NCBI GenBank assembly: GCA_964437365.1
Contig: CAYTGM010000029.1
Coordinates: 1 to 62,156 of the forward strand
Direction: 5' to 3'
DNA from: CAYTGM01 sp964437365
Lineage (GTDB): Bacteria > Sumerlaeota > Sumerlaeia > SLMS01
DNA length: 62,156 nt
Part shown: positions 36,270 through 45,420 of the stretch, one piece after another
How the letters are laid out: every line of letters starts with the position of its first letter
Numbering within the stretch: position 1 is the first letter of the stretch
Notes under the pieces: generated by a model
Told to the model about the DNA's origin: nothing
The model's input: the letters and a program-made list of their open reading frames with translations, nothing else
The model's database searches: none
Translations under genes and position numbers: made by a program

Positions 36270-38804
36270 ATGGGCACCGATCCGCATAAGAAATCCCGCA
36301 CGCATGACGAAGACTATGTTCCTTTTTCCGACCTGTCAGGTATTGACCAATCGCAGGAACAGGGGGGCAAAGGATTAAGCGAAGGTGAAACGGTCGGTGT
36401 GAACCCTCACGAGCGACCCGATGAAACCCCTCCCAGTACCCCACCTCTGCCGGACACGCGCCTGATCACTCCACACGAAGAACAGAGCGCGGGCGAGCCC
36501 CGGATGAGTGATACAGCAGTCACCCAGGCTGTTGCTTCAGATGCCCAGCAAAAACCTCAAAAACAGGCAGAAGTCGATCCTAAACAGAGCGATCAACTGA
36601 TCGGAAAGACTCTGCAAGGTTTTATTATCAAGTCAAAGTTGGGTGAAGGAGGGATGGGCTCTGTCTATCGCGCGCGACAGAAATCCCTCAGCAGAGACGT
36701 GGCACTTAAGATTCTACCTGCTCATATGACGAAGAACCCAGCTTTCATTGCACGCTTTATTCGAGAGGCACTGACAGCGGCTCACCTCAATCATCACCAC
36801 GTCATACAGGTTTTTGATGTAGGAGTCGTGAACTCGATCCACTACATTGCTATGGAGTTTGTGAAAGGTCAGTCGCTCGGTGACCTGATACGCCAAAAAG
36901 GGAAACTGGAAGAAAAAGATGCTGTCCGTTACGTGCTTCAGGCGGCACGGGGCCTCGCGTATGCTCACAAGCGTGGATTGATTCATCGAGATATAAAGCC
37001 GGACAATCTTCTGATTAATGAACATGATATGCTCAAGATCGCAGATATGGGGCTGGCAAAGATCAAAGATGCCTGGAAAGAAGAAACGATTGGGCTTACC
37101 GCAGACTCAACGGCGCTGGAGAATGAACAAGCTTTTACGAACCTGACGAATATCAGAAGTGCGATGGGGACTCCTGCATATATGGCCCCTGAGCAGGGGC
37201 AGGATGCAAAGGACGTCGATTATCGAGCTGACCAGTATGCCCTCGGTTGTACTCTCTATTATATACTGACAGGTCAGACTCCATTCCATGGCAAGACCAG
37301 TCACGAGATTATCAGCAAACACCTGACGGAGCCCATTCCACCACTTGAATCTCACCAGGTGAAAGTATCAGGGGGCTTGCGTGATATCTTCCTTAAAATG
37401 ACCGCCAAGATTCCCAGCGAGAGGTATCAGGATCCTGGAGAACTTGTTCGTGACCTGGAAGAATGTCTCGAGAAGCTTGCAAACGCATCTCCAGAGGAGC
37501 AGAGAGAAGCTCTTCCGCCCCTTCAGTCACTCTCTGAAGCTGCCCATGAGTACCATAATGTTTCTTTTCTGAAATTCAAGCCTCTGTCGAAGTTGCTTTT
37601 CTTTATCGGCTGCATCGTAGCACTCTTTGTTTCCCGCTGGATGGGCCTTTCACAGATACCTGCTGCGTCAATACTGATGCTGATGATCGTACCGGTCCTT
37701 GTGTTCGCTATAAGATCGTGGAGTTCGGGTGACATTCTCTTTACATTTGCAAAGAGACGACTATACGAGATGCGCCTCAATGACTACCTGATCTTAACAG
37801 GGCTTATTCTTGTTAGTGCCATCTTCATCTATGCCTTCAGACTTGCTTTGCCACTGGCCATTTTTATTCCTCTCGCGTTGGTGCTTTCTCTTCTCTATAC
37901 GCTCCTGATTCATAGGCGAATTAAAAGACTCCGCGAACCTGCAGTCAGAAAAGCAGAGGCTGTGATCGACAATTGGCGTCGTCGAGGGATGTCTGAATCA
38001 AAAATCCAGGAACGATTCCGAAAGGAATGTGGGAATCGATGGCAGGAGTGCTTTATAGACTGCTTTGGATACGAACAATATCAGGTCTATCTGCAATACA
38101 CAAAGAAGTCTGGGGTGATTGCTCAACTAAAATACAGACCATTATATGCTCTTGTATATCACTGGGCCACGGAGTACGAAAACGCCCGTGAAAGAGAAGA
38201 AGAAGAACAGCAAATCAGGCAGGCCGAATATGAGCGACTTGTGGCCTCCGGCAAGAACGCGCAAGAAGCCGAAGAGGTAGCCTACGATCTGGCCAAAGAG
38301 GCCATGGAAGAGACACTCCCGTTAGACTCTCCTCAATTACTCAGGCAGGAAATCGATGAAATTGGACTGGAGCTTCATCGTTCCGGGAAGTCAAAAGTCC
38401 TGTCAGGGTTCAAAATAGCATATCGATTAGTCCACGTCTCCGTTGCTTTGACAATGATCTGTCTCGCACTGCTTGCCTTACTGGTGAACATGGGACAGCT
38501 GACTCTTCCTCCTTTCGCACAGACGCTACTGGAAGGCTATGGAGCTCTGGGATACGGCCTCCACCTGTTTGGGCTGCTCTCGGGCCTTTGTTTGCTGCTG
38601 CTGAGCTTTTCATCTCATCTGTTCATTTGTGTGTTATCGGTAATCTGCTCAATGGTTCTGGTCAGCTTAAACGTTCTCCTGAGTCTTTTCGTAGGTGAAG
38701 ACTCACTTTTTGCCGAGAGGCTGTCACTCTGGGCCTCCTTTATGGCGGTCCCTCTGCTCCTTATTCTTGCGATTTTTGCCAGACTGACTGGCGGAAGGTA
38801 TTAA
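36270..38804 (+). CDS. Membrane Ser/Thr kinase with eight helices
   Basis: An N-terminal linker of about 105 Pro/Glu/Gln-rich residues precedes the kinase domain (about 112-405). The glycine loop GEGGMGSVY, Lys147, HRD 239-241 and APE 306-308 are intact. The DFG motif reads DMG (259-261), which is tolerated in several bacterial kinases. The stretch from DMG to APE is longer than usual, with a Thr/Ser-rich insert. Then come four helices (about 445-560), a charged soluble part with a coiled-coil-like Glu/Arg run (about 570-700), and four more helices. There is no large outer domain. The gene lies 4 bases before a penicillin-recognising-type lipoprotein. Confidence 0.85.
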   Translation: MGTDPHKKSRTHDEDYVPFSDLSGIDQSQEQGGKGLSEGETVGVNPHERPDETPPSTPPLPDTRLITPHEEQSAGEPRMSDTAVTQAVASDAQQKPQKQAEVDPKQSDQLIGKTLQGFIIKSKLGEGGMGSVYRARQKSLSRDVALKILPAHMTKNPAFIARFIREALTAAHLNHHHVIQVFDVGVVNSIHYIAMEFVKGQSLGDLIRQKGKLEEKDAVRYVLQAARGLAYAHKRGLIHRDIKPDNLLINEHDMLKIADMGLAKIKDAWKEETIGLTADSTALENEQAFTNLTNIRSAMGTPAYMAPEQGQDAKDVDYRADQYALGCTLYYILTGQTPFHGKTSHEIISKHLTEPIPPLESHQVKVSGGLRDIFLKMTAKIPSERYQDPGELVRDLEECLEKLANASPEEQREALPPLQSLSEAAHEYHNVSFLKFKPLSKLLFFIGCIVALFVSRWMGLSQIPAASILMLMIVPVLVFAIRSWSSGDILFTFAKRRLYEMRLNDYLILTGLILVSAIFIYAFRLALPLAIFIPLALVLSLLYTLLIHRRIKRLREPAVRKAEAVIDNWRRRGMSESKIQERFRKECGNRWQECFIDCFGYEQYQVYLQYTKKSGVIAQLKYRPLYALVYHWATEYENAREREEEEQQIRQAEYERLVASGKNAQEAEEVAYDLAKEAMEETLPLDSPQLLRQEIDEIGLELHRSGKSKVLSGFKIAYRLVHVSVALTMICLALLALLVNMGQLTLPPFAQTLLEGYGALGYGLHLFGLLSGLCLLLLSFSSHLFICVLSVICSMVLVSLNVLLSLFVGEDSLFAERLSLWASFMAVPLLLILAIFARLTGGRY

Positions 38805-38808
38805 ACGT

Positions 38809-39870
38809 ATGTTTAACCCGAATCTTCAAATTCGAAAATCAACTTCAAATAGTTTGCGTAGCCGCCGAGTTCTCTCATACAACCACAGTCAACGATGGAT
38901 GTCGCAGTCAAGTTCGCTTCAAGGACTCCTGGGAGGTGCGGTAAAGAGGATCTATGGCCTCTTTCTTTTCATCGTGAGCGCTGGGCTCATAACCTCATGC
39001 GCAACCAAGAGACCTGACATTGTATCTGAAAAGGTAGTTTCTGAGAGAGTGTTAAAAGAAGTTAAAGAACTCGAAGATCAGTTCAATTGCCGAATTGGCA
39101 TTTCATTCAAAGATCCTCAGCTGAATCTCATGGTTGAGCACCATGGGGATGAGTTGTTTCACCCCGCAAGCACGATGAAAGTTCCTGTAATGATCGAAGC
39201 CTTTCGTCAGGTGGATGAAGGTATTCTGGATCTGAATCAAGAGTATACAATCACAACAGAGTTCGAGAGTTTCATCGACGGCTCGATTTTCGAAACACAA
39301 CCAAATGAAACACTGAAAGGGTATATCGGGAAAGAAGCAACATTGCTTCTCCTTATCGAACAGATGATGGTCGTAAGTGATAATCTTGCAACCAACATGC
39401 TTATAGACATCTGTGGAGCAAAAAAGATCACCAGATCGATGCGGGAACTTGGTGCCTCAAAGAGTTATGTGATCAGGGCACTCATGGATGAAGAAGCCTA
39501 TCAGGCTGGCTTATCCAATAGAATGACTCCTAATGATCTCACGATTCTCGCCGAAGCCATCGAAACAGGTAAGGCTGCTTCGGAAGAGTCCTGCGCAGAA
39601 ATGCGCCGCATCATGCTCGAGCAGGAATACAATGACATGATTCCTGTTCGCCTCCCTGATGAAGTAAAGGTTGGTCACAAAACAGGTTCCATCAGCACGC
39701 AGAAACATGACACGGGAATCATCTACACACCTGAAGGAACATACTACCTGACAATCATGGTGGATGGCTTGCGTGACGCAGAAAAGGCCAAGCAGGTGGT
39801 GGCAGATATTTCCTACCTGATATATGATTTGCGCCAGAAACATCTCGAAGCGAAACCCGCAATCCCGTAA
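38809..39870 (+). CDS. Class A beta-lactamase-like serine hydrolase lipoprotein
   Basis: This 353-residue member of the Beta-lactamase2 family has a long N-terminal region and then a membrane segment ending in the lipobox LITSC (Cys about 64), so it is probably a lipoprotein. The catalytic motifs are STMK (about 122-125), SDN (about 189) and HKTGS (about 287). The omega-loop Glu-x-x-x-Asn of true class A enzymes is replaced by EEAYQAGLSN, so drug hydrolysis is doubtful. A wall-related hydrolase is more likely. It starts 4 bases after the kinase stop. Met31 (38899) is an alternative start that would give a more usual signal peptide. Confidence 0.8.
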   Translation: MFNPNLQIRKSTSNSLRSRRVLSYNHSQRWMSQSSSLQGLLGGAVKRIYGLFLFIVSAGLITSCATKRPDIVSEKVVSERVLKEVKELEDQFNCRIGISFKDPQLNLMVEHHGDELFHPASTMKVPVMIEAFRQVDEGILDLNQEYTITTEFESFIDGSIFETQPNETLKGYIGKEATLLLLIEQMMVVSDNLATNMLIDICGAKKITRSMRELGASKSYVIRALMDEEAYQAGLSNRMTPNDLTILAEAIETGKAASEESCAEMRRIMLEQEYNDMIPVRLPDEVKVGHKTGSISTQKHDTGIIYTPEGTYYLTIMVDGLRDAEKAKQVVADISYLIYDLRQKHLEAKPAIP

Positions 39871-39894
39871 TTTTTGTGACTTAAAAATGTGCAA

Positions 39895-39912
39895 TGGGAA
39901 ACGGGTTTCCCA
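39895..39912. repeat. 8-bp dyad between lipoprotein and galactosidase genes
   Basis: TGGGAAAC and GTTTCCCA are exact complements around two bases. Without a T-tract it is more like an operator than a terminator. It lies 131 bases before the alpha-galactosidase start and could control that gene. Confidence 0.4.
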
Positions 39913-40042
39913 ACCTCAACTTCTGTGCTCCAAAATTCCTCTCTTCACTTTCGAATTTCATTGAACCACTGAGATTCGTTCCCTAGCTTCAACCGTTGGG
40001 CATCAAATCAAACAGCATTTTATTCAACGGTTTTATTGCATA

Positions 40043-41920
40043 ATGAAATCAAACAACACGACTCGCAAAAGGGTCTGGCTGGACAAGCTTGAGCTTGAGC
40101 ACATTCGCCAAGGATTCGGAAAACCAGGGAAGAAAACTTCGGTCGACGGAAATCCTTTAAGTATTGCCGGCAATAAATATAGACGAGGCGTCGGAACACA
40201 CTCCATCAGTGAGTGGTATATCAAGCTCGACAAAAAAGGACAAACTTTTCACTCTCAAGTCGGTATAGATGATGAAGTGAAAGGAAAAGGAAGCGCAGAG
40301 TTCCTCGTCGTCGGAGATGGGAGAATTCTGGCAAGATCCGGCATTATAAGAGGCGGCATCAAAGCGGAAACACTTGAATGTTCCGTCGCAGGCATTGACG
40401 ATCTATTCCTGATCGTTACGGATGCCGGAGATACGATGGAAATGGACCATGCGAACTGGTGCAACGCCTGGATAGAACTTATCGACGTCGGAATGAAGGT
40501 CCACAGCCTTCCTATAGATCAACCTGAGCCCATCATTGCACAAACAGACCTTGAAGAAGCAGGTATACATCTCCCATCTGTCGTTGGAGTTCAACCTGGA
40601 TCACCCGTTGATATACATATACCCTTTACAGGCAGAGGCCCCTTTGAATGGACGGTGACAGGACTCCCACCTTCACTTACATTTGATTCAATCAATGCTC
40701 GAATCCAGGGAAAAATCGACCAAGACTCAGAATATAAGATCTCGTTGGGCCTCAAGACGCAGAATGATTTTGTGAGTAAAGAAGTAAAGCTTCTATGTCG
40801 CAAGAACTCTCTCGCTCTCACGCCGCCCATGGGCTGGAATTCATGGAATTGCTGGGGCCTTGACATCACTGAAGAGAAAATCATCAAAACTGCAAAAGCA
40901 CTCAGAGATAGCAGCCTTTCTCGCTTTGGATATCAGTATCTCAATATCGATGATGGATGGCAGGGAGAAAGAAATGCTGATGGCAAGATAGAGCCAAACA
41001 ACAAGTTCTCATCAATGGGTAAACTTGCAGAGGCTATACACAACTACGGGTTGAAGGCAGGAATCTATTCATCACCAGGCCCAAAGACCTGTGGAGGCTA
41101 TACAGGTTCCTGGGGGCATGAAATCCAAGACGCTGAGACCTACGCAGAGTGGGGCTATGATTACCTCAAGTATGATTACTGCAGCTATATTGATGTCCGG
41201 AAAGATCACACTCTGGAGGCGCAAATCGAGCCTTACAGAATTATGGGAGAGGCTCTGTTGAACCAGCCGCGAGACATCGTCTTCGCCGTCTGTACAGCCG
41301 GCTACTATCTACCCTGGAAGTGGGCCTCAGATGTTCATGCACATCTTTGGCGCACAACCCCCGATATATATGACACCTGGGGAAGCATGGCCGGCATTGC
41401 ATTTTGCCAGGACAAGTATTCAGAGTTTCAACAACAGGGACGATGGAACGATCCTGATATGCTTGTGGTCGGCAAGGTTGGCTGGGGACCAGAATTAAGA
41501 GATACCTCGCTCACAGAGAACGAGCAGGTGGCTCACATTGGTCACTGGGCATTGCTCGGCGCTCCCCTGCTTATCGGCTGTAATCTCGAAGAGCTTGATG
41601 ACTTCACCTTCAACCTTCTTACAAATAGAGAGGTACTCGCTATCAACCAGGATGCAGCAGGAAATGCTGCGCAGGTCATTGTTCGTGATGACTTTTCTGA
41701 AATCTGGCGCAAAGAGCTCGAAAACGGAGACTTTGCCGTGGGAATCTATAATAGGGCCCCTTTTCAGACAAACCTCAAGATTGACCTGAAGGAGCTTTCT
41801 GGCTTCGACAATCCCAAGGTTAGAAACTGCTGGATCCGGAAGGACTATATCGATCTTCCGGCGAATTGGGAAGTAAACCTCGCACCTCACGAGTCACTGC
41901 TCCTGCGCCTTTCCCATTAA
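40043..41920 (+). CDS. Alpha-galactosidase, GH27, with NPCBM domain
   Basis: This enzyme removes terminal alpha-galactose from oligo- or polysaccharides. Residues 8-148 form an NPCBM sugar-binding domain, 180-252 an Ig-like He_PIG-type linker, and 258-540 the GH27 barrel beginning TPPMGWNSWNCWG. The nucleophile is Asp378 (KYDYC). The acid/base is probably Asp441, five positions into the Arg-x-x-x-Asp run WRTTPD, by comparison with human alpha-galactosidase. WNDPDML follows. There is no signal peptide, although NPCBM enzymes of this kind are often exported. The gene stands alone and ends in a bidirectional hairpin. Confidence 0.9.
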   Translation: MKSNNTTRKRVWLDKLELEHIRQGFGKPGKKTSVDGNPLSIAGNKYRRGVGTHSISEWYIKLDKKGQTFHSQVGIDDEVKGKGSAEFLVVGDGRILARSGIIRGGIKAETLECSVAGIDDLFLIVTDAGDTMEMDHANWCNAWIELIDVGMKVHSLPIDQPEPIIAQTDLEEAGIHLPSVVGVQPGSPVDIHIPFTGRGPFEWTVTGLPPSLTFDSINARIQGKIDQDSEYKISLGLKTQNDFVSKEVKLLCRKNSLALTPPMGWNSWNCWGLDITEEKIIKTAKALRDSSLSRFGYQYLNIDDGWQGERNADGKIEPNNKFSSMGKLAEAIHNYGLKAGIYSSPGPKTCGGYTGSWGHEIQDAETYAEWGYDYLKYDYCSYIDVRKDHTLEAQIEPYRIMGEALLNQPRDIVFAVCTAGYYLPWKWASDVHAHLWRTTPDIYDTWGSMAGIAFCQDKYSEFQQQGRWNDPDMLVVGKVGWGPELRDTSLTENEQVAHIGHWALLGAPLLIGCNLEELDDFTFNLLTNREVLAINQDAAGNAAQVIVRDDFSEIWRKELENGDFAVGIYNRAPFQTNLKIDLKELSGFDNPKVRNCWIRKDYIDLPANWEVNLAPHESLLLRLSH

Positions 41921-41956
41921 TCAGCATCACAATACTTTTCACATTAAAAACAGGAA

Positions 41957-41986
41957 AGGGCACTGCCAGAAGGTCAGCAGTGCCCT
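41957..41986. terminator. Bidirectional terminator between convergent genes
   Basis: AGGGCACTGC (41957-41966) and GCAGTGCCCT (41977-41986) form an exact 10-bp stem with a 10-nt loop. It is AT-rich on both sides, with GATCTGTATTATTGTT after it and ATTAAAAACAGGAA before it. It can end both the galactosidase and the aminomutase transcripts. Confidence 0.8.
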
Positions 41987-42019
41987 GATCTGTATTATTG
42001 TTGGCCTGTCGACCTTGTT

Positions 42020-43411
42020 TTAGCGCGAGTTGGCAACTTTCGCTGCTTCAAGTGCAGCCTGCTTCATCTCATTGCGCTGCTTTTCATCTCTCCACGCCTT
42101 CTGAATTTCCGGTGACAGAGTGTCAATCGGGTCGAAGTACATGAAATATGATCCTGGTTTCACGCTCGGAGCAGTATATACTGAGATACCAGTTTCACGG
42201 TTATAATGTTCATAGCTGTGAAGGTCACGTTTCCCACCACCGCCTGGAGCATCAACCACGATATTAGGTGTATTGAAGCCAGCAGTTACTCCACGAACGC
42301 GCTTTTCGATATCGATGCCGCACTGAAGAGTTGTTCTCAGATCTTCGACACCCTGAACGAGGTCGTGCATGTAGATGTAGTAAGGCTGAACGTTGATATA
42401 AGAGAGACGCTTCGTTAGAAGAATCATTGTTTCCGGGGTATCATTCACGCCGCGCTGCAGGACGCTTTGATTTCTGACGGTAATGCCGTCCTCCATCAGT
42501 CGATTCATTGCCTCCAAAGAAGTTTCTGTAATTTCGTTGGGATGACTGAAGTGCGTGTGTACGCAAACTTCTTTGTGCATTTTGCGGCCAAGCTCCGCTA
42601 CCTCTTTGAGGGCATTGTACCACTCATGATCCGTCAGGATCTTTTGAGGCATAATTGCTGGGCCTTTCGTCGCATACCGGATTCGGCGAACATTCGGCAT
42701 ATTGAGGAGCGTTTCACCAATTAACTTGATGCGATTCGCCCTCAGCATGTACGAGTCACCTCCGCTGATTACAACATCTTCAACCTGAGGGGTGTTCTTG
42801 ATGTAATCGAAAGCGGGCTCCCAACGCTTCTCACTCTGAGAAAGTTTCAACTTTTCAACGTTTTGCGTATCGAATCCAACCGCGTAGCTGCGTGTGCAGT
42901 ATCGGCAATAGACCGGACAGATATCGCCAGCGAGGAACAGGACTTTATCAGGATATCTGTGTGTTAATCCTAAAGTAGGTGAATCTGCCTGTTCATGAAG
43001 AGTATCAAGGTGGAGCTCGGGGTGATCTTCCGTAAGCTTACTTGCCAGAGGTATGAACTGACGGCGCAGCGGGTCTGTGTAAGGGTTATCCCAATCGATC
43101 AATGATAACACATAGGGTGTTACCCGAACCGCCATGGGAGCCTTTTTGAAGCCCTCTTCCAGGTCATCAATGAATTCTTTGGAAACGGCATCTTTCAACG
43201 TTTCAACGAGCGATTTAACCGAATTTACAGACTCTTTCAGCTGCCATTTATGGTCATTAAACTGCTCTTTAGTAATGTCACTGTAGGCGGGAATGCTCTT
43301 CCAGTATTCGCCTGAACGAAGGTTTCTGTGCTCAAGGCCATTGGCCACTGCTTCCAGACCCTCATTTTGTTTCTTTTCTTTCAGCTCGAGCTCAGGATCG
43401 ACAATCGACAT
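42020..43411 (-). CDS. kamA: Lysine 2,3-aminomutase (KamA family radical SAM)
   Basis: It moves the alpha-amino group of L-lysine to the beta carbon using SAM, a [4Fe-4S] cluster and PLP. The cluster Cys are 165, 169 and 172 (CPVYCRYCTRS). Arg174 would bind the carboxylate, and the PLP Lys is in DAPGGGGK (Lys394). Asp350 (MHDLVQG) and Asp387 match the two Asp that hold the lysine side-chain amine in the clostridial enzyme. In glutamate 2,3-aminomutases these are Lys and Asn. The CTRSYAVG run differs from the usual CTRRRFAG, so this is a divergent subfamily. At 463 residues it is too long for EpmB. AAGGAT precedes the ATG. Confidence 0.8.
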   Translation of the reverse strand: MSIVDPELELKEKKQNEGLEAVANGLEHRNLRSGEYWKSIPAYSDITKEQFNDHKWQLKESVNSVKSLVETLKDAVSKEFIDDLEEGFKKAPMAVRVTPYVLSLIDWDNPYTDPLRRQFIPLASKLTEDHPELHLDTLHEQADSPTLGLTHRYPDKVLFLAGDICPVYCRYCTRSYAVGFDTQNVEKLKLSQSEKRWEPAFDYIKNTPQVEDVVISGGDSYMLRANRIKLIGETLLNMPNVRRIRYATKGPAIMPQKILTDHEWYNALKEVAELGRKMHKEVCVHTHFSHPNEITETSLEAMNRLMEDGITVRNQSVLQRGVNDTPETMILLTKRLSYINVQPYYIYMHDLVQGVEDLRTTLQCGIDIEKRVRGVTAGFNTPNIVVDAPGGGGKRDLHSYEHYNRETGISVYTAPSVKPGSYFMYFDPIDTLSPEIQKAWRDEKQRNEMKQAALEAAKVANSR

Positions 43412-43830
43412 AGCTTATCCTTTTTTCCTTAGTCGTCATTCTGGGGGGCTTGACGGACACCAATCAGGGCACGTCACTCTCTCTCTTTTCAATCTATTTT
43501 ACCGCCCGACCAGAAGTAAAGAGTTAAAGAGGGCAACTTAGATGCCAAGGGAAGATGTGCTGCCTCGCTCCTTTTGCGCAATTTGGAGTGTTCAGACCAG
43601 CCGTGAATATCCCTTCCAATCCCTCCTCTCAACAGCAGGATTGGTTTTCTACTTGGAGACGAGATCACCTGTGACCAAAAGAAACAGATTTTTTCCTACT
43701 GTTCCCGTCATAGCCCTTGATTCGTCGCGTCCTTCAGGATAGACGCTCATATGGATCATTGAGTGAGGGGCCCAAAGGACTGGCTGGAAGAGCTCAACAA
43801 CCTGATTGTTTAACGAGAGACGAGAATTAC
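43412..43830. promoter_or_regulatory. Divergent region between kamA and aminotransferase operon
   Basis: These 419 bases hold no credible gene; open frames in it are short or are extensions of the aminotransferase frame. Both promoters must lie here. I looked for a lysine riboswitch on both strands and saw no convincing match. AAAGAGTTAAAGAGG is a purine run near 43520. Confidence 0.45.
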
Positions 43831-45420
43831 ATGCATCAGCAGAAATCAAATGGATCATCGAACCCTGATCAACGTCTGGGGATTCCAGGCTCGCACAAGA
43901 GCGCTCTTTTTTATCACGATCCCAGACCCCTGCCGTATGCCGAATATGGGAAGGGCATTTATATCTATGATGAGAATGGGAAAAAATACATTGATGGATG
44001 CAGCGGTGCGATCGCTGCAAATATTGGTCATGGAAATGAACGAGTCGCGCGGGTTGCCTATGAGCAGGCATCAAAGATTGCTTTCGCTTACAGAACGCAA
44101 TTTGAAACACATATAGCGAATGAACTGGCGGACATGCTTGTTCGTCTCGCACCGCCTGAGTTGAACAGAATCTTCTTTGTTAACTCTGGATCTGAAGCTG
44201 TCGAAGCGTGTATTAAGCTTGCCCGTCAGTACTGGTGGTCCAGAAACAGAAGCGGCAAGAGCATGATTATCGGGCGGCGTCCTTCCTATCACGGAGCAAC
44301 GCTGGGAGCTCTCTCAGCAACGGCCTACGCCCCGCTGAATATACCTTTTCGTCCTTACGCGCTCGATTTCCCAAAAATCTCAGCGCCCTACTGCTACCAC
44401 TGCCCGCTCAAGAAAGAATATCCATCGTGTGAGATGGCTTGTGCGCGCGAACTTGAGAGATCCATCGCCGTTTACGGGAAAGAGAATATCGCTGCCTTTA
44501 TCACAGAGCCGATCGGAGGTGCTTCAACCGGCGGTGCAGTTCCACCACCAGAGTGGTTCCCGATGATCGAAGAAATATGTCGTGAAAACGATATTCTATT
44601 AATTGTTGATGATGTTTTGACAGGCTGCGGAAGAACAGGTACTTTCTATGGTTTCGAGCACTGGAATATTACTCCGGACATTGTCGCCGTTTCCAAAGGT
44701 TTGAGCGGTGGCTATACACCGATCGGAGCCTGTATAGCCAAGAATGAAATTGTTGAGCCTGTGATCAACGGCGGCGGTTTCATGCATGGTCACACCTTTG
44801 CAGGAAACCCACTATCTGCCGCTATCGCTGCTGAGGTCCTTAAGGTGGTCCTTGAAGAAAACCTCGTCGAGAACTCCAGAAAGATGGGAACTCTGCTCCA
44901 TGAGCGTCTTCATCAGCTCAAAGAGAAGTACCCAATCGTGGGCGATGTGCGTGGTCGTGGACTACTTGCAGGTGTGGAATTCGTTAAAGATAGAGAAACG
45001 AGAGACCCATTCCCCCCTCATTGGAACATCTGGAGGGAGGCGACAGAATCAGCACGTGAAAGAGGCCTTCTTCTTTATCCAAGACGTTCCCTTTATGGGC
45101 TTTCCGGCGATCATATTCTACTCGCCCCCCCGCTGATTATCAATGAAGAGCAGATCGAAGAATTACTGACAATCTTTGAAGAAGTTCTCAAAGATCTGAT
45201 GAAGCTTCTTTCCAAGCACTATACAGAAACAGAGAAATACGAAGCCGCAAAAGACGGTACCGAGAAACGCTACGAGCAGGAAGAAAAACTTCCCGCCTAT
45301 GCGCTTGGTGATATCTCTGGAGTTGAATCTGAAGAAGAAGCCAACGTTACAGCCAACATGCGCGAGGGTGAGAATCAGCCTCATGGCGCAGACCTCGTCC
45401 AGGAAAGTGATATTCTGTGA
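43831..45420 (+). CDS. Class III aminotransferase
   Basis: This PLP enzyme of the omega-aminotransferase fold acts on terminal or beta amino groups. PLP Lys289 is in AVSKGLSGG, Asp260 in LIVDDVLTGCGRTG, and the cofactor phosphate loop is VNSGSEAVEACIK (118-130). Four Cys (188, 191, 200, 204) occur as CYHC then C-x3-C, as in several relatives. After about residue 455 there is an 80-residue charged, repetitive, Glu-rich tail that is not part of the fold. ATG 43831 is chosen (529 residues); the frame upstream begins with TTG and has no family support. It is coupled by GTGA overlap to the CoA-transferase genes. Confidence 0.88.
   Translation: MHQQKSNGSSNPDQRLGIPGSHKSALFYHDPRPLPYAEYGKGIYIYDENGKKYIDGCSGAIAANIGHGNERVARVAYEQASKIAFAYRTQFETHIANELADMLVRLAPPELNRIFFVNSGSEAVEACIKLARQYWWSRNRSGKSMIIGRRPSYHGATLGALSATAYAPLNIPFRPYALDFPKISAPYCYHCPLKKEYPSCEMACARELERSIAVYGKENIAAFITEPIGGASTGGAVPPPEWFPMIEEICRENDILLIVDDVLTGCGRTGTFYGFEHWNITPDIVAVSKGLSGGYTPIGACIAKNEIVEPVINGGGFMHGHTFAGNPLSAAIAAEVLKVVLEENLVENSRKMGTLLHERLHQLKEKYPIVGDVRGRGLLAGVEFVKDRETRDPFPPHWNIWREATESARERGLLLYPRRSLYGLSGDHILLAPPLIINEEQIEELLTIFEEVLKDLMKLLSKHYTETEKYEAAKDGTEKRYEQEEKLPAYALGDISGVESEEEANVTANMREGENQPHGADLVQESDIL

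Noticed and set aside
38809..39870. True beta-lactamase resistance gene
   Set aside because: SxxK, SDN and KTG are present, but the omega-loop Glu-x-x-x-Asn needed for fast deacylation is not seen, and the gene is tied to a kinase.
43412..43830. Lysine riboswitch before the aminotransferase or kamA
   Set aside because: I looked for the conserved lysine-riboswitch core on both strands and found no convincing match.
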